DNA from: Verrucomicrobiota bacterium
Lineage (GTDB): Bacteria; Verrucomicrobiota; Verrucomicrobiia; Chthoniobacterales; UBA10450
Assembly (NCBI GenBank): GCA_003219115.1
Contig: QHPN01000212.1
Span: 1 to 10,828, forward strand
DNA: 10,828 bases
Reading direction: 5' to 3'
This document shows positions 1 to 7,191 of the stretch, in pieces. Each line of letters starts with the position of its first letter. The first letter of the stretch is position 1. The translations under genes and the position numbers were made by a program. The notes under the pieces are model-generated. The model was given only the letters and a program-made list of their open reading frames with translations, was not told where the DNA came from and made no database searches.

Positions 1-216
1 CCGCTTTGCCCGCTCGATCTGCTCGAGCAGATTCGGTCTCAGATAAAAGCGCTTAACGCCTTGTATATACTGGACGGGGGTGATCATTCTTTGCGTGTGC
101 CAAAAAAACAACTCCAGGCGATTGGTGAAACGCAGGAGCGCATTGATCAACGTATCCTCGAAGCCATCGCCAAGTTTGTTTCTTCGACAGTGCAACCGAT
201 CCTAGCAGGCTGTTGA
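1..216 (+). CDS. Alpha/beta hydrolase (KANL3/Tex30-like), C-terminal part
   Basis: The first 71 codons of frame 1 are open from the window edge to a TGA at 214-216, so only the C-terminus is present. The segment contains GGDHSLRVPK. This matches the region around the catalytic His of small KANL3/Tex30-type (dienelactone-hydrolase-like) alpha/beta hydrolases, where the His of GGDHS is the third member of the triad. The preceding PLCPLDLLEQI looks like the end of the Asp-bearing loop, and an amphipathic C-terminal helix follows (ERIDQRILEAIAKFV). The nucleophile and N-terminus lie outside the window, and the substrate is unknown. The last few codons (ILAGC, stop) fall in a repeat-like sequence, so the natural terminus may have been replaced. 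The family call is from motif memory only; frame and stop are directly visible. Confidence 0.7.
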   Translation, partial: PLCPLDLLEQIRSQIKALNALYILDGGDHSLRVPKKQLQAIGETQERIDQRILEAIAKFVSSTVQPILAGC

Positions 217-508
217 AATAGTCACGACTTTCAATCCAGCGCCGTCGGCGCGACATGCTGATAGATTGCCCACGACTATACCCAACCAGCTCCGTAGGAG
301 CGGCAAGTCGAACAGCGCTTGATTCTCGTAAAATTTTCGAGATCCTCCGAATTTCTGTCCGCTTCTGAATGGTGCTGGTCTCTGGTCTTGAATCGTCCCG
401 GCCCGTCTTTCGGGTAGGTCAGTAGCTTACATTTCGCTGGGAAATTTATCTTACTCCGCCTAAGGTCGACGTTCAGTCCCGCATGGTTCCGCCGTTTGAC
501 GAAAGACG
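217..508. other. Intergenic spacer between hydrolase and amidohydrolase remnant
   Basis: Besides the two palindromes at 239-251 and 289-301, there is a weak hairpin (TCTCG...CGAGA, 324-342). From about 345 to 508 I see no convincing gene, RNA or clear promoter. The only open frame here on the minus strand covers the end of the hydrolase and is a shadow. Confidence 0.5.
233..310. repeat. REP-like pair of short palindromes
   Basis: Two short hairpins share one layout. The first is GCGCC-GTC-GGCGC at 239-251, followed by GACATG. The second is GCTCC-GTA-GGAGC at 289-301, followed by GGCAAGT. Both are preceded by CCAGC or ACCAGC, have a 5-bp perfect stem with a GTN loop, and are followed by a similar tail. 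Only the stem sequence differs. They lie just after the hydrolase stop and resemble extragenic palindromes that recur in verrucomicrobial and acidobacterial genomes (from memory). Confidence 0.6.
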
Positions 509-945
509 ATGAACCCGCAGCGCATTGATACGCACCATCATTTTTTTTCTGCCTGATTACATGGCGACGGTTGAGCGGTTGCGCTCGAAGGAAGCGGGTG
601 GTTGCGGCATTGCTTCCCCCGATTGGTCGGCCGCCGCTTCCCTCGAGATGATGGATCGTTACGGCATTCGGGCCGCAGTCGTGTCAATAGCCTCGCCAGG
701 AGTCTAATTGGTGACGCGAAGGGCCGCGCGTCGTCTAGCGCGTTTGTGCAACGAGTACGCCGCAGGATTAATGCGCAAACATCCAGGCCGATTCGGCTTC
801 TTCGCAAGTGTGCCGCTTCCGGATGTGGATGGGGCAATTGCCGAGGCCGCTTACGCATTCGATACCCTGAAATGTGACAGCATCGGAGTGATGGGTAGCG
901 TGGCCGATCGCTTTCTCGGCGATCCCGCAGTCGAAGGAGTCCCGT
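509..945 (+). pseudogene. Amidohydrolase (ACMSD-like, Amidohydro_2 family), decayed 5' fragment
   Basis: Translation from the ATG at 509 gives MNPQRIDTHHHF. This is the N-terminal metal-binding D-x-H-x-H motif of ACMSD-type amidohydrolases. A run of eight T (541-548) then has one base too many and the frame stops. In the next frame the protein continues with FLPDYMATVERLR, SPDWSAAASLEMMDRYGI and VSIASPGV, then meets TAA at 705-707. Just after this, GDAK can be read one frame over before the original frame resumes at 726 with AARRLARLCNEYAAGL, HPGRFGFFASVPLPD and AYAFDTLK. This suggests two compensating indels. Similarity ends after DRFLGDPAV (about 930), so roughly two thirds of a typical protein of about 330 residues is missing, including the later metal and catalytic residues. 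A sequencing error could explain the T8 shift, but not the truncation. It is almost certainly non-functional. Confidence 0.8.
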
Positions 946-972
946 TGCTTGGGGCCGGCTCCGCAGAGCGTT

Positions 973-1009
973 GCCCTACCGAAAATCGTCGCAGGAAAAT
1001 TGGTAGGGC
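973..1009. repeat. Inverted repeat GCCCTACC/GGTAGGGC at the break of the amidohydrolase
   Basis: A perfect 8-bp inverted repeat (973-980 and 1002-1009) encloses 21 bases. The right arm continues into GGCGAGACTCCGTCGAGCC, a phrase I recall as a recurrent intergenic repeat in verrucomicrobial genomes. It lies exactly between the truncated end of the amidohydrolase and the ruined C-terminus of the channel gene. Confidence 0.5.
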
Positions 1010-1049
1010 GAGACTCCGTCGAGCCATCTGCGCCTACGGAACGTGAGAT

Positions 1050-1725
1050 GTCCCCATGCACGATGTGCAACCCGACCCAGACGCCCGACCAGCGCGACGA
1101 GATAAAACTGCCCGACGATTGCCTCCAACATAGCCATGGTTCGCGCCGCTGCCGACTACGGAACGACATCGCCGTAACCGACAGTCGTCAGAGTTATGAA
1201 GTTGAAGTATCGCATCTGCATGACGCGCGCGACGTAGTCATGCGCTGTGATCGTGATTGACGCGACAAAAGATCCTGGCTGCAGTTCCTCAAGAAGGGCG
1301 TAGGCAAAGGTCCAGGCGTATCCGATCAGCAGATAAGGAACAGATCGCGGCGTAGGTTTTGTCCGCGGTGATTCTGCCGCTGCGCACCACATAAACGAGG
1401 ATGGTAATCGCGAAAAATGCGATCAAAACAACGATAGTCGAATGTGAAACTACCAAGATCCAATAGCTGGGAACCGCAACCAGCAGAAAGTTAGTCATTA
1501 TCGTGGCCAACGATAAAATCGGGGCGATACCGACAAGTGTTTCCGCGTACGAACGGCATAGGTGGCCGACAATAGAACGATGGTGGCGACAATACTCAGA
1601 ATGGTCGGGCCATGCTGAAGTGGAGCGACGAAGGGAGACGCGATAAAGAGCAACAGGATCGAAATCAGAAGCGTTAAATGACGCCAGCGCCCGAGTGCGT
1701 TCGGTCCTTCCCCGTGTTCGGTCAC
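1050..1725 (-). pseudogene. Two-TM potassium channel (Ion_trans_2), multiply frameshifted
   Basis: From ATG 1725 on the minus strand the protein begins MTEHGEGPNALGRWRH, followed by a membrane helix (LTLLISILLLFIASPFV) and a second hydrophobic stretch ending VRTRKHL. One base is then missing (near 1545), and the reading continues in another frame with VGIAPILSLATIMTNFLL and hydrophobic segments. One extra base at about 1349 shifts it again into YLLIGYAWTFAYALLEELQPG, a pore region. The K+ selectivity filter TTVGYGD follows. Directly after GDVVP is an in-frame TAG, then SAAARTMAMLEAIVGQFYLVALV. A final extra G precedes VGLHIVH at about 1060. Reassembled, it is a membrane channel of about 220 residues with one pore loop, the usual size for these bacterial proteins. 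Three indels plus a nonsense codon make it a pseudogene. The filter motif makes the family call secure. Confidence 0.85.
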
Positions 1726-1739
1726 AGCATGAGATTTCT

Positions 1740-1780
1740 CCGAATCCGTTTAAATCCGTGTAATTCGCGGTTGAAACCTT
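1740..1780. repeat. Degenerate ATCCGT/TAATYCG repeat tract
   Basis: The 99-bp gap between speA and the channel remnant contains AATCCGTTTAAATCCGTGTA followed by ATTCGCGGTTGAA, a degenerate tandem phrase. A related phrase (GATCCGCAGATTACGCAGATT) occurs at 6639-6659, and GATCCGTGGG at 6828-6837. It carries no ORF and looks like repeat filler rather than a promoter. Confidence 0.4.
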
Positions 1781-1824
1781 AGGTTTGCGGCGCGGCCGCA
1801 CTGCGTAATCCCCGGTTAATGAGG

Positions 1825-3770
1825 TCAACTCAGTGGCAGGAAGCTACCCGGCTGTGGCACGGGTTTGTTGCCATTGAGACTGAGGTAAGTGTATTCCTGG
1901 AGAAGACGCTCGTAATCGGAAAGTAGCTTCATTGCGTCGCTTGGTTTCAATCGATCAGTTTTAATCGCGGTATCGACTTGTGTTTTGAGAAGACGCATTA
2001 GCTCAACCTTGTCCCATTGCGTCATGGCGAGAACTTCGCCGATGGTGCTGCCTTCGATTACTTCTTCGATGTACCAGCCGGATTCTTCATCCGGATCGAG
2101 AAAGACGTGCACCTCGGTAACGCGTCCAAACAAATTGTGAAGGTCACCCATGATGTCCTGATAGGCGCCGACCATGAAGACGCCGAGATAATAGATTTCG
2201 CCTGGGTTAATCCGATGAAGTGGCAGGGTATCTCGCACGTCCAGCAGATCGATGAACTTGGAAACTTTCCCGTCGGAATCGCAGGTAATATCGACGATGG
2301 TGCCGTTGCGTTCGGGCGGCTGCGTTAGCCGGTGAATTGGCATAATAGGAAACAGCTGACCGAGGGCCCAATGATCGAGCAACGATTGAAAGACGGAAAA
2401 GTTGCAGATGTATTGGTCGCCCAGCGCGGTTTCCAGTTCTTTTACTTCATCCGGGATAAACCTCAGGCCCCGGTGCATGCCGACGATCTGGGTGGCCAGT
2501 TGCCAGTAAACGCTATCGATCTTTGCTTTTGATTCGAGGTCGAGCAATCCAAGATCGAATGTTTGCTGGGCTTCTTCCTTGATTTGCTGGATGTCGTGCA
2601 GGCTTTCCAGCCGGTTCCCGCGCTTGAGCCGTTGCTTCACTTCCAGGATGTCGCCGACAAGCTTGTGATCTTTTCCGGCGAGACCGACCTTGGTTTTTCC
2701 GGCGGTCTTTTCGATCGAGCTAAATGCCTCCATCACCAGGACGGAGTGATGCGCGACGATCGCGCGCCCTCCTTCGCTAACAATTGCTGGATGAGCGACG
2801 CCTTCGGAATCGCATACATCCATAATGTTCCAGATCACGTCGTTAGCATATTCTTGGAGCGAATAGTTTGTCGAACTATCGAAAGTAGAACGAGAGCCGT
2901 CGTAATCGACCCCGAGACCGCCGCCGACATCGAGGTATTCGAGTTCGTGGCCGAGTTTTGCGATCTTGGAATAATAGCGCGCCGCTTCGCGAACCGCGCG
3001 TTTGATCGTCGAAATATCGGGAACCTGCGAGCCGAGGTGGAAATGGATCAGCTTGAGGCAATGTGCCAGCCCCTCGCTTTTCAGCATCTCGCTGGCAGCA
3101 ATTAGACTAACGGTGTCGAGTCCAAACTTTGCGTTTTCTCCGCCGCTGGTCGTCCATTTCCCGGCACCTTTACTAGTCAAGCGCACCCGAATTCCGATCA
3201 ATGGCTCGACTCCAACTTCTTTCGAGGTTCGGATGGTCTGCTCCAGTTCCTCCAGCTTCTCGACTACAATGACGACGAGCTTGCCGAGTTTGCGCCCCAA
3301 CAGCGCGATCCGAATAAAGGCAGCGTCCTTATAACCGTTGCAGATGATCAGACTCTTTTGGTCCTTATGCATGGCCAGGGCCGCGACCAGCTCCGGTTTG
3401 CTGCCAAGTGAAAAGCCTGGCCGGCATCAACGATCTCTTCGATCACTTCACGCAGTTGATTAACCTTGATCGGGAAAACGCCGCGGTAATTGCCGCGGTA
3501 CTTGAATTCGGTAATCGCGTTGTCAAAAGCGCGGTTGACCGATTCGACGCGGTGCCGGAGCAAATCCTGAAAGCGGATGACGAGCGGGAAGGGTAGCCCG
3601 CGCGAGCGCGCTTCATTAACCACTTCAAGAATCGGGATGTCGCCGCCATTTTCCTGGAGCGGCTTGGCCACGACGTTGCCATCCGCGTTGATGGAAAAAT
3701 ACCCGGTGCCCCAACCCTCGACGTTGTAGGTGGCATTTGCCGCCTCCAGGTCCCAATCGTTCTTTGTCAT
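1825..3770 (-). pseudogene. speA: Biosynthetic arginine decarboxylase, one frameshifting deletion
   Basis: SpeA converts L-arginine to agmatine in the cytoplasm with PLP, the first step to putrescine. The start is ATG 3768-3770 (MTKNDWDLEAANATYNVEGWG). The N-terminal piece carries FPIKVNQ with the PLP lysine (residue 102), and ends in VDAGQAFHL. Near 3400-3407 the frame changes, and the rest continues as GSKPELVAALAMHKDQKS to a TGA at 1825. It contains CNGYKD, HFHLGSQ, VGGGLGVDYDGS, GKWTTSGGE, ITCDSDGK and LFPIMPIHRL, as in E. coli SpeA. The usual GLEAGSK at the break is reduced to GSK. The gap therefore fits a 13-nt deletion (four residues plus one base) rather than a homopolymer slip. Total length would be about 650 residues, normal for the family. 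If the lesion is real, no chain has both the PLP lysine and the rest of the active site. No other lesion is visible, so it is recent or an assembly fault. No clear Shine-Dalgarno precedes the start. Confidence 0.9.
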
Positions 3771-4228
3771 TTCGTCAGCGGCTGCAGAACGGACAATTAT
3801 TGATCCAGCGGAACATGCAAGATGATTTGTAGCCGTTCCGCTGCGTGAAGGGCGCACACGTCCGATGGGGACGGTATGTGTTTAGCGCCAACGGCGCTGC
3901 CTCAATCCCAGCCTGGGGCAACGCCCCAGGAATCGGAATTATACGTTGTATGAGCGCTGAAGGCGCGACTCAAGGTATTCTTTCCCGCCGTAATTGCGAA
4001 TACCAATTGAATCGCGCTGTCAGCGCTGGAGAATTTAATTTTTTGGACGAGTTCCTGGGGCGTTGGCCCCAGGCTATCTTGATTCGCGCCTTTGGCGCTA
4101 AACAGATACTAGGGACGCGGCTACAGGGGCTATGCGAAACGGGCGCGTGTTCAAGAACGTGTCTACAAGTGTCGCAATCGCGACCGGAGCGGCTTGTTTT
4201 TCCTTCTTCTCGCGGTACCGTCGCTCCG
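3771..4228. other. Divergent intergenic gap speA / bifunctional nuclease
   Basis: This 458-bp gap separates two genes transcribed away from each other and should hold both promoters, but I could not pick a convincing -35/-10 pair. About half of it (3874-4109) is the nested inverted repeat described separately. A plus-strand frame happens to be open through the whole gap, but its translation is just the palindromes. Confidence 0.6.
3874..4109. repeat. 236-bp nested inverted repeat of mirrored hairpin modules
   Basis: Left arm, outside to centre: GTATGTGTTTAGCGCC; hairpin AGCGCC-AAC-GGCGCT (3884-3898); hairpin CCTGGGGC-AAC-GCCCCAGG (3912-3930); an AT-rich spacer; hairpin-like GCGCTGAAGGCGC (3954-3966); GACTCAAGGTATTC. 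The right arm is the same series reversed: GAATACCAATTGAATC, GCGCT-GTC-AGCGC (4014-4026), AT-rich spacer, CCTGGGGCGTTGGCCCCAGG (4054-4073), GGCGCTAAACAGATAC (4094-4109). Reverse-complementing the right arm aligns it to the left over nearly its full length with a few substitutions and 1-2-base gaps. The turn is near 3989, inside GGTATTC...GAATACC (3974-4004). It could form a large cruciform or long RNA hairpin. It looks like a non-autonomous palindromic element with no coding capacity. Confidence 0.85.
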
Positions 4229-4717
4229 GTGAATAAAACGGTCATTGAAGTGCACGTTCGCGCCGTCCTCCCAACGAGCGGCGGTTGCGCGGTTTTCATT
4301 GGGAATAGCGACAAGGTTTTTATCGTTTATGTCGATCAAACGGTCGGAAGCGCGATCACGATGTTCATGCGCGAGATGACGAAAGAACGGCCGTTGACGC
4401 ATGATTTGATGGCGCATTTGATGACGGCGGTGGGTGCACACGTCGAACGAGTGATCATTAACGATCTGAAAAATGCGACGTATTATGCGCGCATGATCAT
4501 CGCGGCGGAGAATGAGTTGCAGCAGAAGAAGATTATCGAACTCGACGCGCGCCCAAGCGATTGCATTGCGATGGCGACGCAACAAAAGGCGCCGATCTAC
4601 GTGAGCCAGGAAGTTTGGGATGAGGTCGAGGACATGAGCGATGTCCTGCGGAAAATGGAAGAGGAAGGCCTCAAGCCGGAGATCGATCCGGAAGGGGAAG
4701 CGGCTGAGGAGGAGTGA
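4229..4717 (+). CDS. Bifunctional nuclease family protein (DUF151/BFN domain)
   Basis: A 162-residue protein from GTG 4229 to TGA 4715-4717. It carries the BFN-domain core: an N-terminal strand (TVIEVHVRAVLPTS), KERPLTHDLMAHLMTAVGA (the conserved RPLTHDL box), VERVIINDLKNATYYARMI, and ELDARPSDCIAMATQQKAPI (the DARPSD box), then an acidic tail. Family members are small proteins reported with RNase/DNase activity in plants and found as a fold in Thermotoga; the bacterial role is not settled. The start is chosen because homology begins at VNKTVIEV. The frame is open much further upstream, but that part translates the palindromic element. No clear Shine-Dalgarno precedes the GTG, so the start is the weakest point. 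The gene is intact, unlike its neighbours, and converges with ptsI across a hairpin terminator. Confidence 0.85.
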   Translation: MNKTVIEVHVRAVLPTSGGCAVFIGNSDKVFIVYVDQTVGSAITMFMREMTKERPLTHDLMAHLMTAVGAHVERVIINDLKNATYYARMIIAAENELQQKKIIELDARPSDCIAMATQQKAPIYVSQEVWDEVEDMSDVLRKMEEEGLKPEIDPEGEAAEEE

Positions 4718-4728
4718 TCCGTTAAATT

Positions 4729-4772
4729 GTTAAAACGGCACCATCCTCAATGAGACGCCTTCCCGTTTTAAC
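4729..4772. terminator. Bidirectional hairpin terminator between nuclease gene and ptsI
   Basis: A perfect 10-bp inverted repeat, GTTAAAACGG (4729-4738) and CCGTTTTAAC (4763-4772), lies between two convergent stop codons (4717 and 4813). A T-rich run (4781-4796) follows on the plus side and an A-rich stem edge lies on the other side. This fits a terminator serving both genes. The surrounding TTAAC-rich sequence is itself repetitive, so it may have arisen from a repeat tract. Confidence 0.6.
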
Positions 4773-4812
4773 GTTGTAACCTTTTAACTTTTTTTAACGG
4801 AGTTGCTCGCGG

Positions 4813-6539
4813 CTACGTAAGCAATTCCCCATAACGTTCGCGGGCGAGTTGCAATGAACGCTCCAGAATCGCCGCCGGCGTGTCGAGCGAATCCACTTCC
4901 TCCAGCAATTTCTCGCATTCTTCGCGCGAAAGACTCCGAATGGCGGATTTCACCCGCGGCACCAACGCCGGGCTGACGCTCAGTTCGTCGACACCGAGTC
5001 CGAGCAAGAGCGGGGTCAGCTCGACGTCGCCCGCCATTTCACCGCAGACGCCGAACCAGATGTCATGTTTGTGGGCCGCATCGGCGACCATCTTGATCAA
5101 GCGCAGGACGGCGGGGTGCGACGGTTCGTAAAGGTGCGCAATGCGCTCATTCACGCGATCGACGGCAATGGCATATTGAATCAGATCGTTCGTGCCGATG
5201 CTGAAGAAATCAACGTCGCTGGCGAGCGATTCCGCACAAATCGCCGCGCTCGGAATTTCGATCATCGCGCCGATCTGCATTTCGGTATTGAACGGTATTC
5301 CAGCCGAGGCCAGTTCGCATTTGCATTCATCCACCATCTCGAGGGCACGTCGCAGCTCGGCTTTTCCCGAAATCATCGGAAACATCAGTTTGACATTGCC
5401 GACCTCGCTCGCGCGCAGAATCGCCCGCAACTGCGGTTTGAAGACCTCAGGATGTTCGAGGCAAAACCGAATGGCGCGCCACCCCAAAAAAGGATTGAGC
5501 TCGTCGCTCACGTCGATCCCGCCGGCGATCTTGTCGCCACCGAGATCGAACGTTCGAATAATCAATGGATGCGGCCGGACCGATTCGGCGACGCGCCGAT
5601 AAGTCTTGTATTGCTCTTCTTCGCCGGGCAGTGAGTCGCGATCGAGATAAAGGAATTCGGTGCGATAGAGCCCGATTCCTTCCGCACCATGGATCGACAC
5701 GCTGGTGACATCATCCGGCAACTCAATGTTGGCCGACAAGACAATGTGTTCGCCATCGCGGGTCTTGGCCGCTTTCTCGCGCAACTCCGCCAGTTCTTTC
5801 GAAACTTCAGATTGCCGGACCTCGACCTTGCCATAATAACTTAGCGTTTCCGGCGATGGATTGACGATGAGTAATCCGGTGTAGCCATCGAGCAACGCCG
5901 TCGCGCCGCTCTCAACTTTTTCGGTGACGTCATGCAGACCAACCGCGGCCGGAATGGTGAGCGAGCGTGGCATGATAGCGGTGTGCGAGGTGCGGCTGCC
6001 GAGATCGGTGGCGATCCCGAGCACACGATCCCGATCCATGGAAGCGGCATCGGAAGGGGTGAGATTGTGCGCCACGAGGATGTGCGCTTCGCCCGGCAGC
6101 GGCATCATCTTCGGCGCTTTGCCCTGCAAATTCCGAACGACACGGCGCATCACGTCCTGAATGTCGAGCGCGCGTTCGCGCAAATAAGGATCGTCGATCT
6201 GACCGAGAGTGTCGGCGTATTTCGCGGCTACCTCATGAAAGACGGCTTCGACATTAACGTGCTCGGCCTCCAGCTTGCGCAAAACTTCTGGGCATCGAAA
6301 ATCCCGGCATCCTTTGTTCCGATCGCTTCCGCGATCTTCTGCTGCATTTCGAGAATCTGAATGCGCGTCTGGACAAGCGCTGATTCGAAGCGGCCAATCT
6401 CGGCCGGAACCTGCGACGGATCGATCGGGCAGCGATCGATTTCCTCGAGCTCATCGCGCATGACCTGAATGGGGCCGCGGGCTATGCCCGGCGACACACC
6501 CATGCCATGGAAACGGGTTTCGACCGGCTCGCTATTCAT
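4813..6539 (-). pseudogene. ptsI: PTS Enzyme I (PEP-protein phosphotransferase), one frameshifting deletion
   Basis: EI takes phosphate from PEP onto a histidine and passes it to HPr. The start is ATG 6537-6539. The N-terminal piece (FHGMGVSPGIARGPIQVM ... GIFDAQ, 84 residues) is in one frame and the rest is in another, joining as EVLRKLEAEHVNVEAVFHEV at 6282-6288. By alignment with E. coli EI (IFEGHIMLLEDEELEQEI), about 11-12 residues of the HPr-binding helical domain are missing. The frames require a loss of 3n+1 bases. Everything after is intact: phospho-His motif GSRTSHTAIMPRS (His codon 5983-5985), YRTEFLYLDRDSLP, RTFDLGGDK, NPFLGWRAIRF, IGTNDLIQYAIAVDR and active-site Cys in GVCGEMAGD. 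It would have been about 585 residues, normal for EI. As sequenced no full EI is made. Reinitiation at TTG 6282 would give a chain lacking the SPGIA end. Either a recent mutation or an assembly deletion would explain it. Confidence 0.88.
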
Positions 6540-6612
6540 TGGCAGGAGGTTAGCCGGTTTGTCAATTTTAGCGAGACGAGACAGCCGGGGTAACGCGAAA
6601 GTAAACCGGTCG

Positions 6613-6874
6613 CCACAGAGGGCACAGAGCTCTGGATTGATCCGCAGATTACGCAGATTCTAACAGAACAGAGGATTTGAGCCGCCAAGTACACCGAACA
6701 CGCTAAATTTGGAGGGGATACGCGCTGTCGTGTCCCAAACTTTTGGGCGGTCCGAGCCGGACTGGTGTAGACAGCGCGGCGGCCCTCCGGCCTTTCCCTT
6801 TTTCGCGTTATTTCGCGTCTTTAGTGTGATCCGTGGGCGTTTCTTCCTCTTCCTGTCCTCTGTGTGCTCTGTGG
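6613..6874. repeat. Inverted CCACAGAG(N)nCACAGAG repeats bounding a 262-bp block
   Basis: CCACAGAGGGCACAGAG (6613-6629) is repeated in inverted orientation as CTCTGTGTGCTCTGTGG (6858-6874), 15 of 17 bases matching. The arms enclose further degenerate repeats and the branched palindrome. The arrangement is like a miniature inverted-repeat element, but without a recognisable target duplication it may just be two copies of a widespread intergenic phrase. Confidence 0.5.
6721..6778. repeat. Branched palindrome able to form a three-way junction
   Basis: An outer perfect 9-bp stem, CGCGCTGTC (6721-6729) with GACAGCGCG (6770-6778), encloses two further hairpins: CCCAA-ACTT-TTGGG (6734-6747, allowing a small loop) and GTCCG-AGC-CGGAC (6750-6762). 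Three nested stems in 58 bases are more than expected by chance. It may be a mobile palindromic element or a structured RNA; nothing in the sequence decides which. Confidence 0.65.
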
Positions 6875-6879
6875 TAAAA

Positions 6880-7191
6880 TTAATCCTCGTTAAACTTCCC
6901 TTTAATCAACGCCTCGACCTCTTCGAGCGCGCGCTCGGCATCGGGCCCTTCGCAGCGAATTTGCAATTTCGATCCTTGTCCTGCCGCCAGCATCATCAGA
7001 CCCATGATGCTCTTACCATTTACCTCTTCGCTCTCCTTTTTCACCCAAACCTCGGCACGAAAGCGGCTCGCCACCTTGACGAAAAGCGCGGCCGGCCGCG
7101 CATGCAAACCGAGCCGGTTAACAATCGTGATTTCCTTTTCGGCCTTTTGCGCGGAGGCTCCGGCTCCAGTTTTTCGATTAAGCAATCCCAT
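6880..7191 (-). CDS. ptsH: Phosphocarrier protein HPr
   Basis: A 103-residue HPr. Its active-site motif IVNRLGLHARPAALFV has the His (residue 30) that receives phosphate from EI. The motif VNGKSIMGLMMLAAGQGSKL has the Ser (residue 61) that HprK phosphorylates; these match His15 and Ser46 of the classical proteins. The 15-residue difference comes from an N-terminal extension (LLNRKTGAGASAQKAEK), longer than the usual 85-90-residue HPr. The ATG (7189-7191) lies inside the 3' end of hprK, with a 14-base overlap, so the two are surely co-transcribed and probably translationally coupled. A weak GGAG sits about 13 bases upstream. With both sites kept, this HPr could still serve PTS transfer and Ser-P signalling. 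With ptsI broken, only the serine switch would remain. Confidence 0.95.
   Translation of the reverse strand: MGLLNRKTGAGASAQKAEKEITIVNRLGLHARPAALFVKVASRFRAEVWVKKESEEVNGKSIMGLMMLAAGQGSKLQIRCEGPDAERALEEVEALIKGKFNED

Larger units (their letters stand above)
6540..6879. other. Repeat-filled spacer between ptsH and ptsI
   Basis: This 340-bp gap holds no gene on either strand. It contains an outer inverted pair (6613-6629 / 6858-6874), a GATCCGCAGATTACGCAGATT phrase, and a branched palindrome at 6721-6778. It separates ptsI from hprK-ptsH, so ptsI probably has its own promoter. I could not identify one confidently. Confidence 0.6.

Noticed and set aside
768..1169. Minus-strand 133-residue frame
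   Set aside because: It is an out-of-frame reading of the channel C-terminus plus the antisense of the amidohydrolase; only VGLHIVH within it belongs to the channel.
2017..3105. Plus-strand open frames opposite speA
   Set aside because: They mirror the codon pattern of the antisense gene and show no protein family features.
1825..3372. Stand-alone 515-residue decarboxylase starting at ATG 3372
   Set aside because: It would lack the PLP lysine domain, which is present just upstream in another frame; one broken speA is the simpler reading.
3396..3410. Programmed ribosomal frameshift in speA or ptsI
   Set aside because: No slippery heptamer is seen, and conserved residues are missing at both breaks, which frameshifting would not explain.
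3845..4228. Long N-terminal extension of the nuclease (start at 3845)
   Set aside because: The 128 extra codons translate the nested palindrome and have no family resemblance; homology starts at VNKTVIEV.
4813..6282. Stand-alone Enzyme I starting at TTG 6282
   Set aside because: The N-terminal SPGIA segment and first helices are found upstream in another frame, so this is the second piece of ptsI.
5065..6360. Plus-strand open frames opposite ptsI
   Set aside because: Shadows of a GC-rich conserved gene, with no recognisable motifs.
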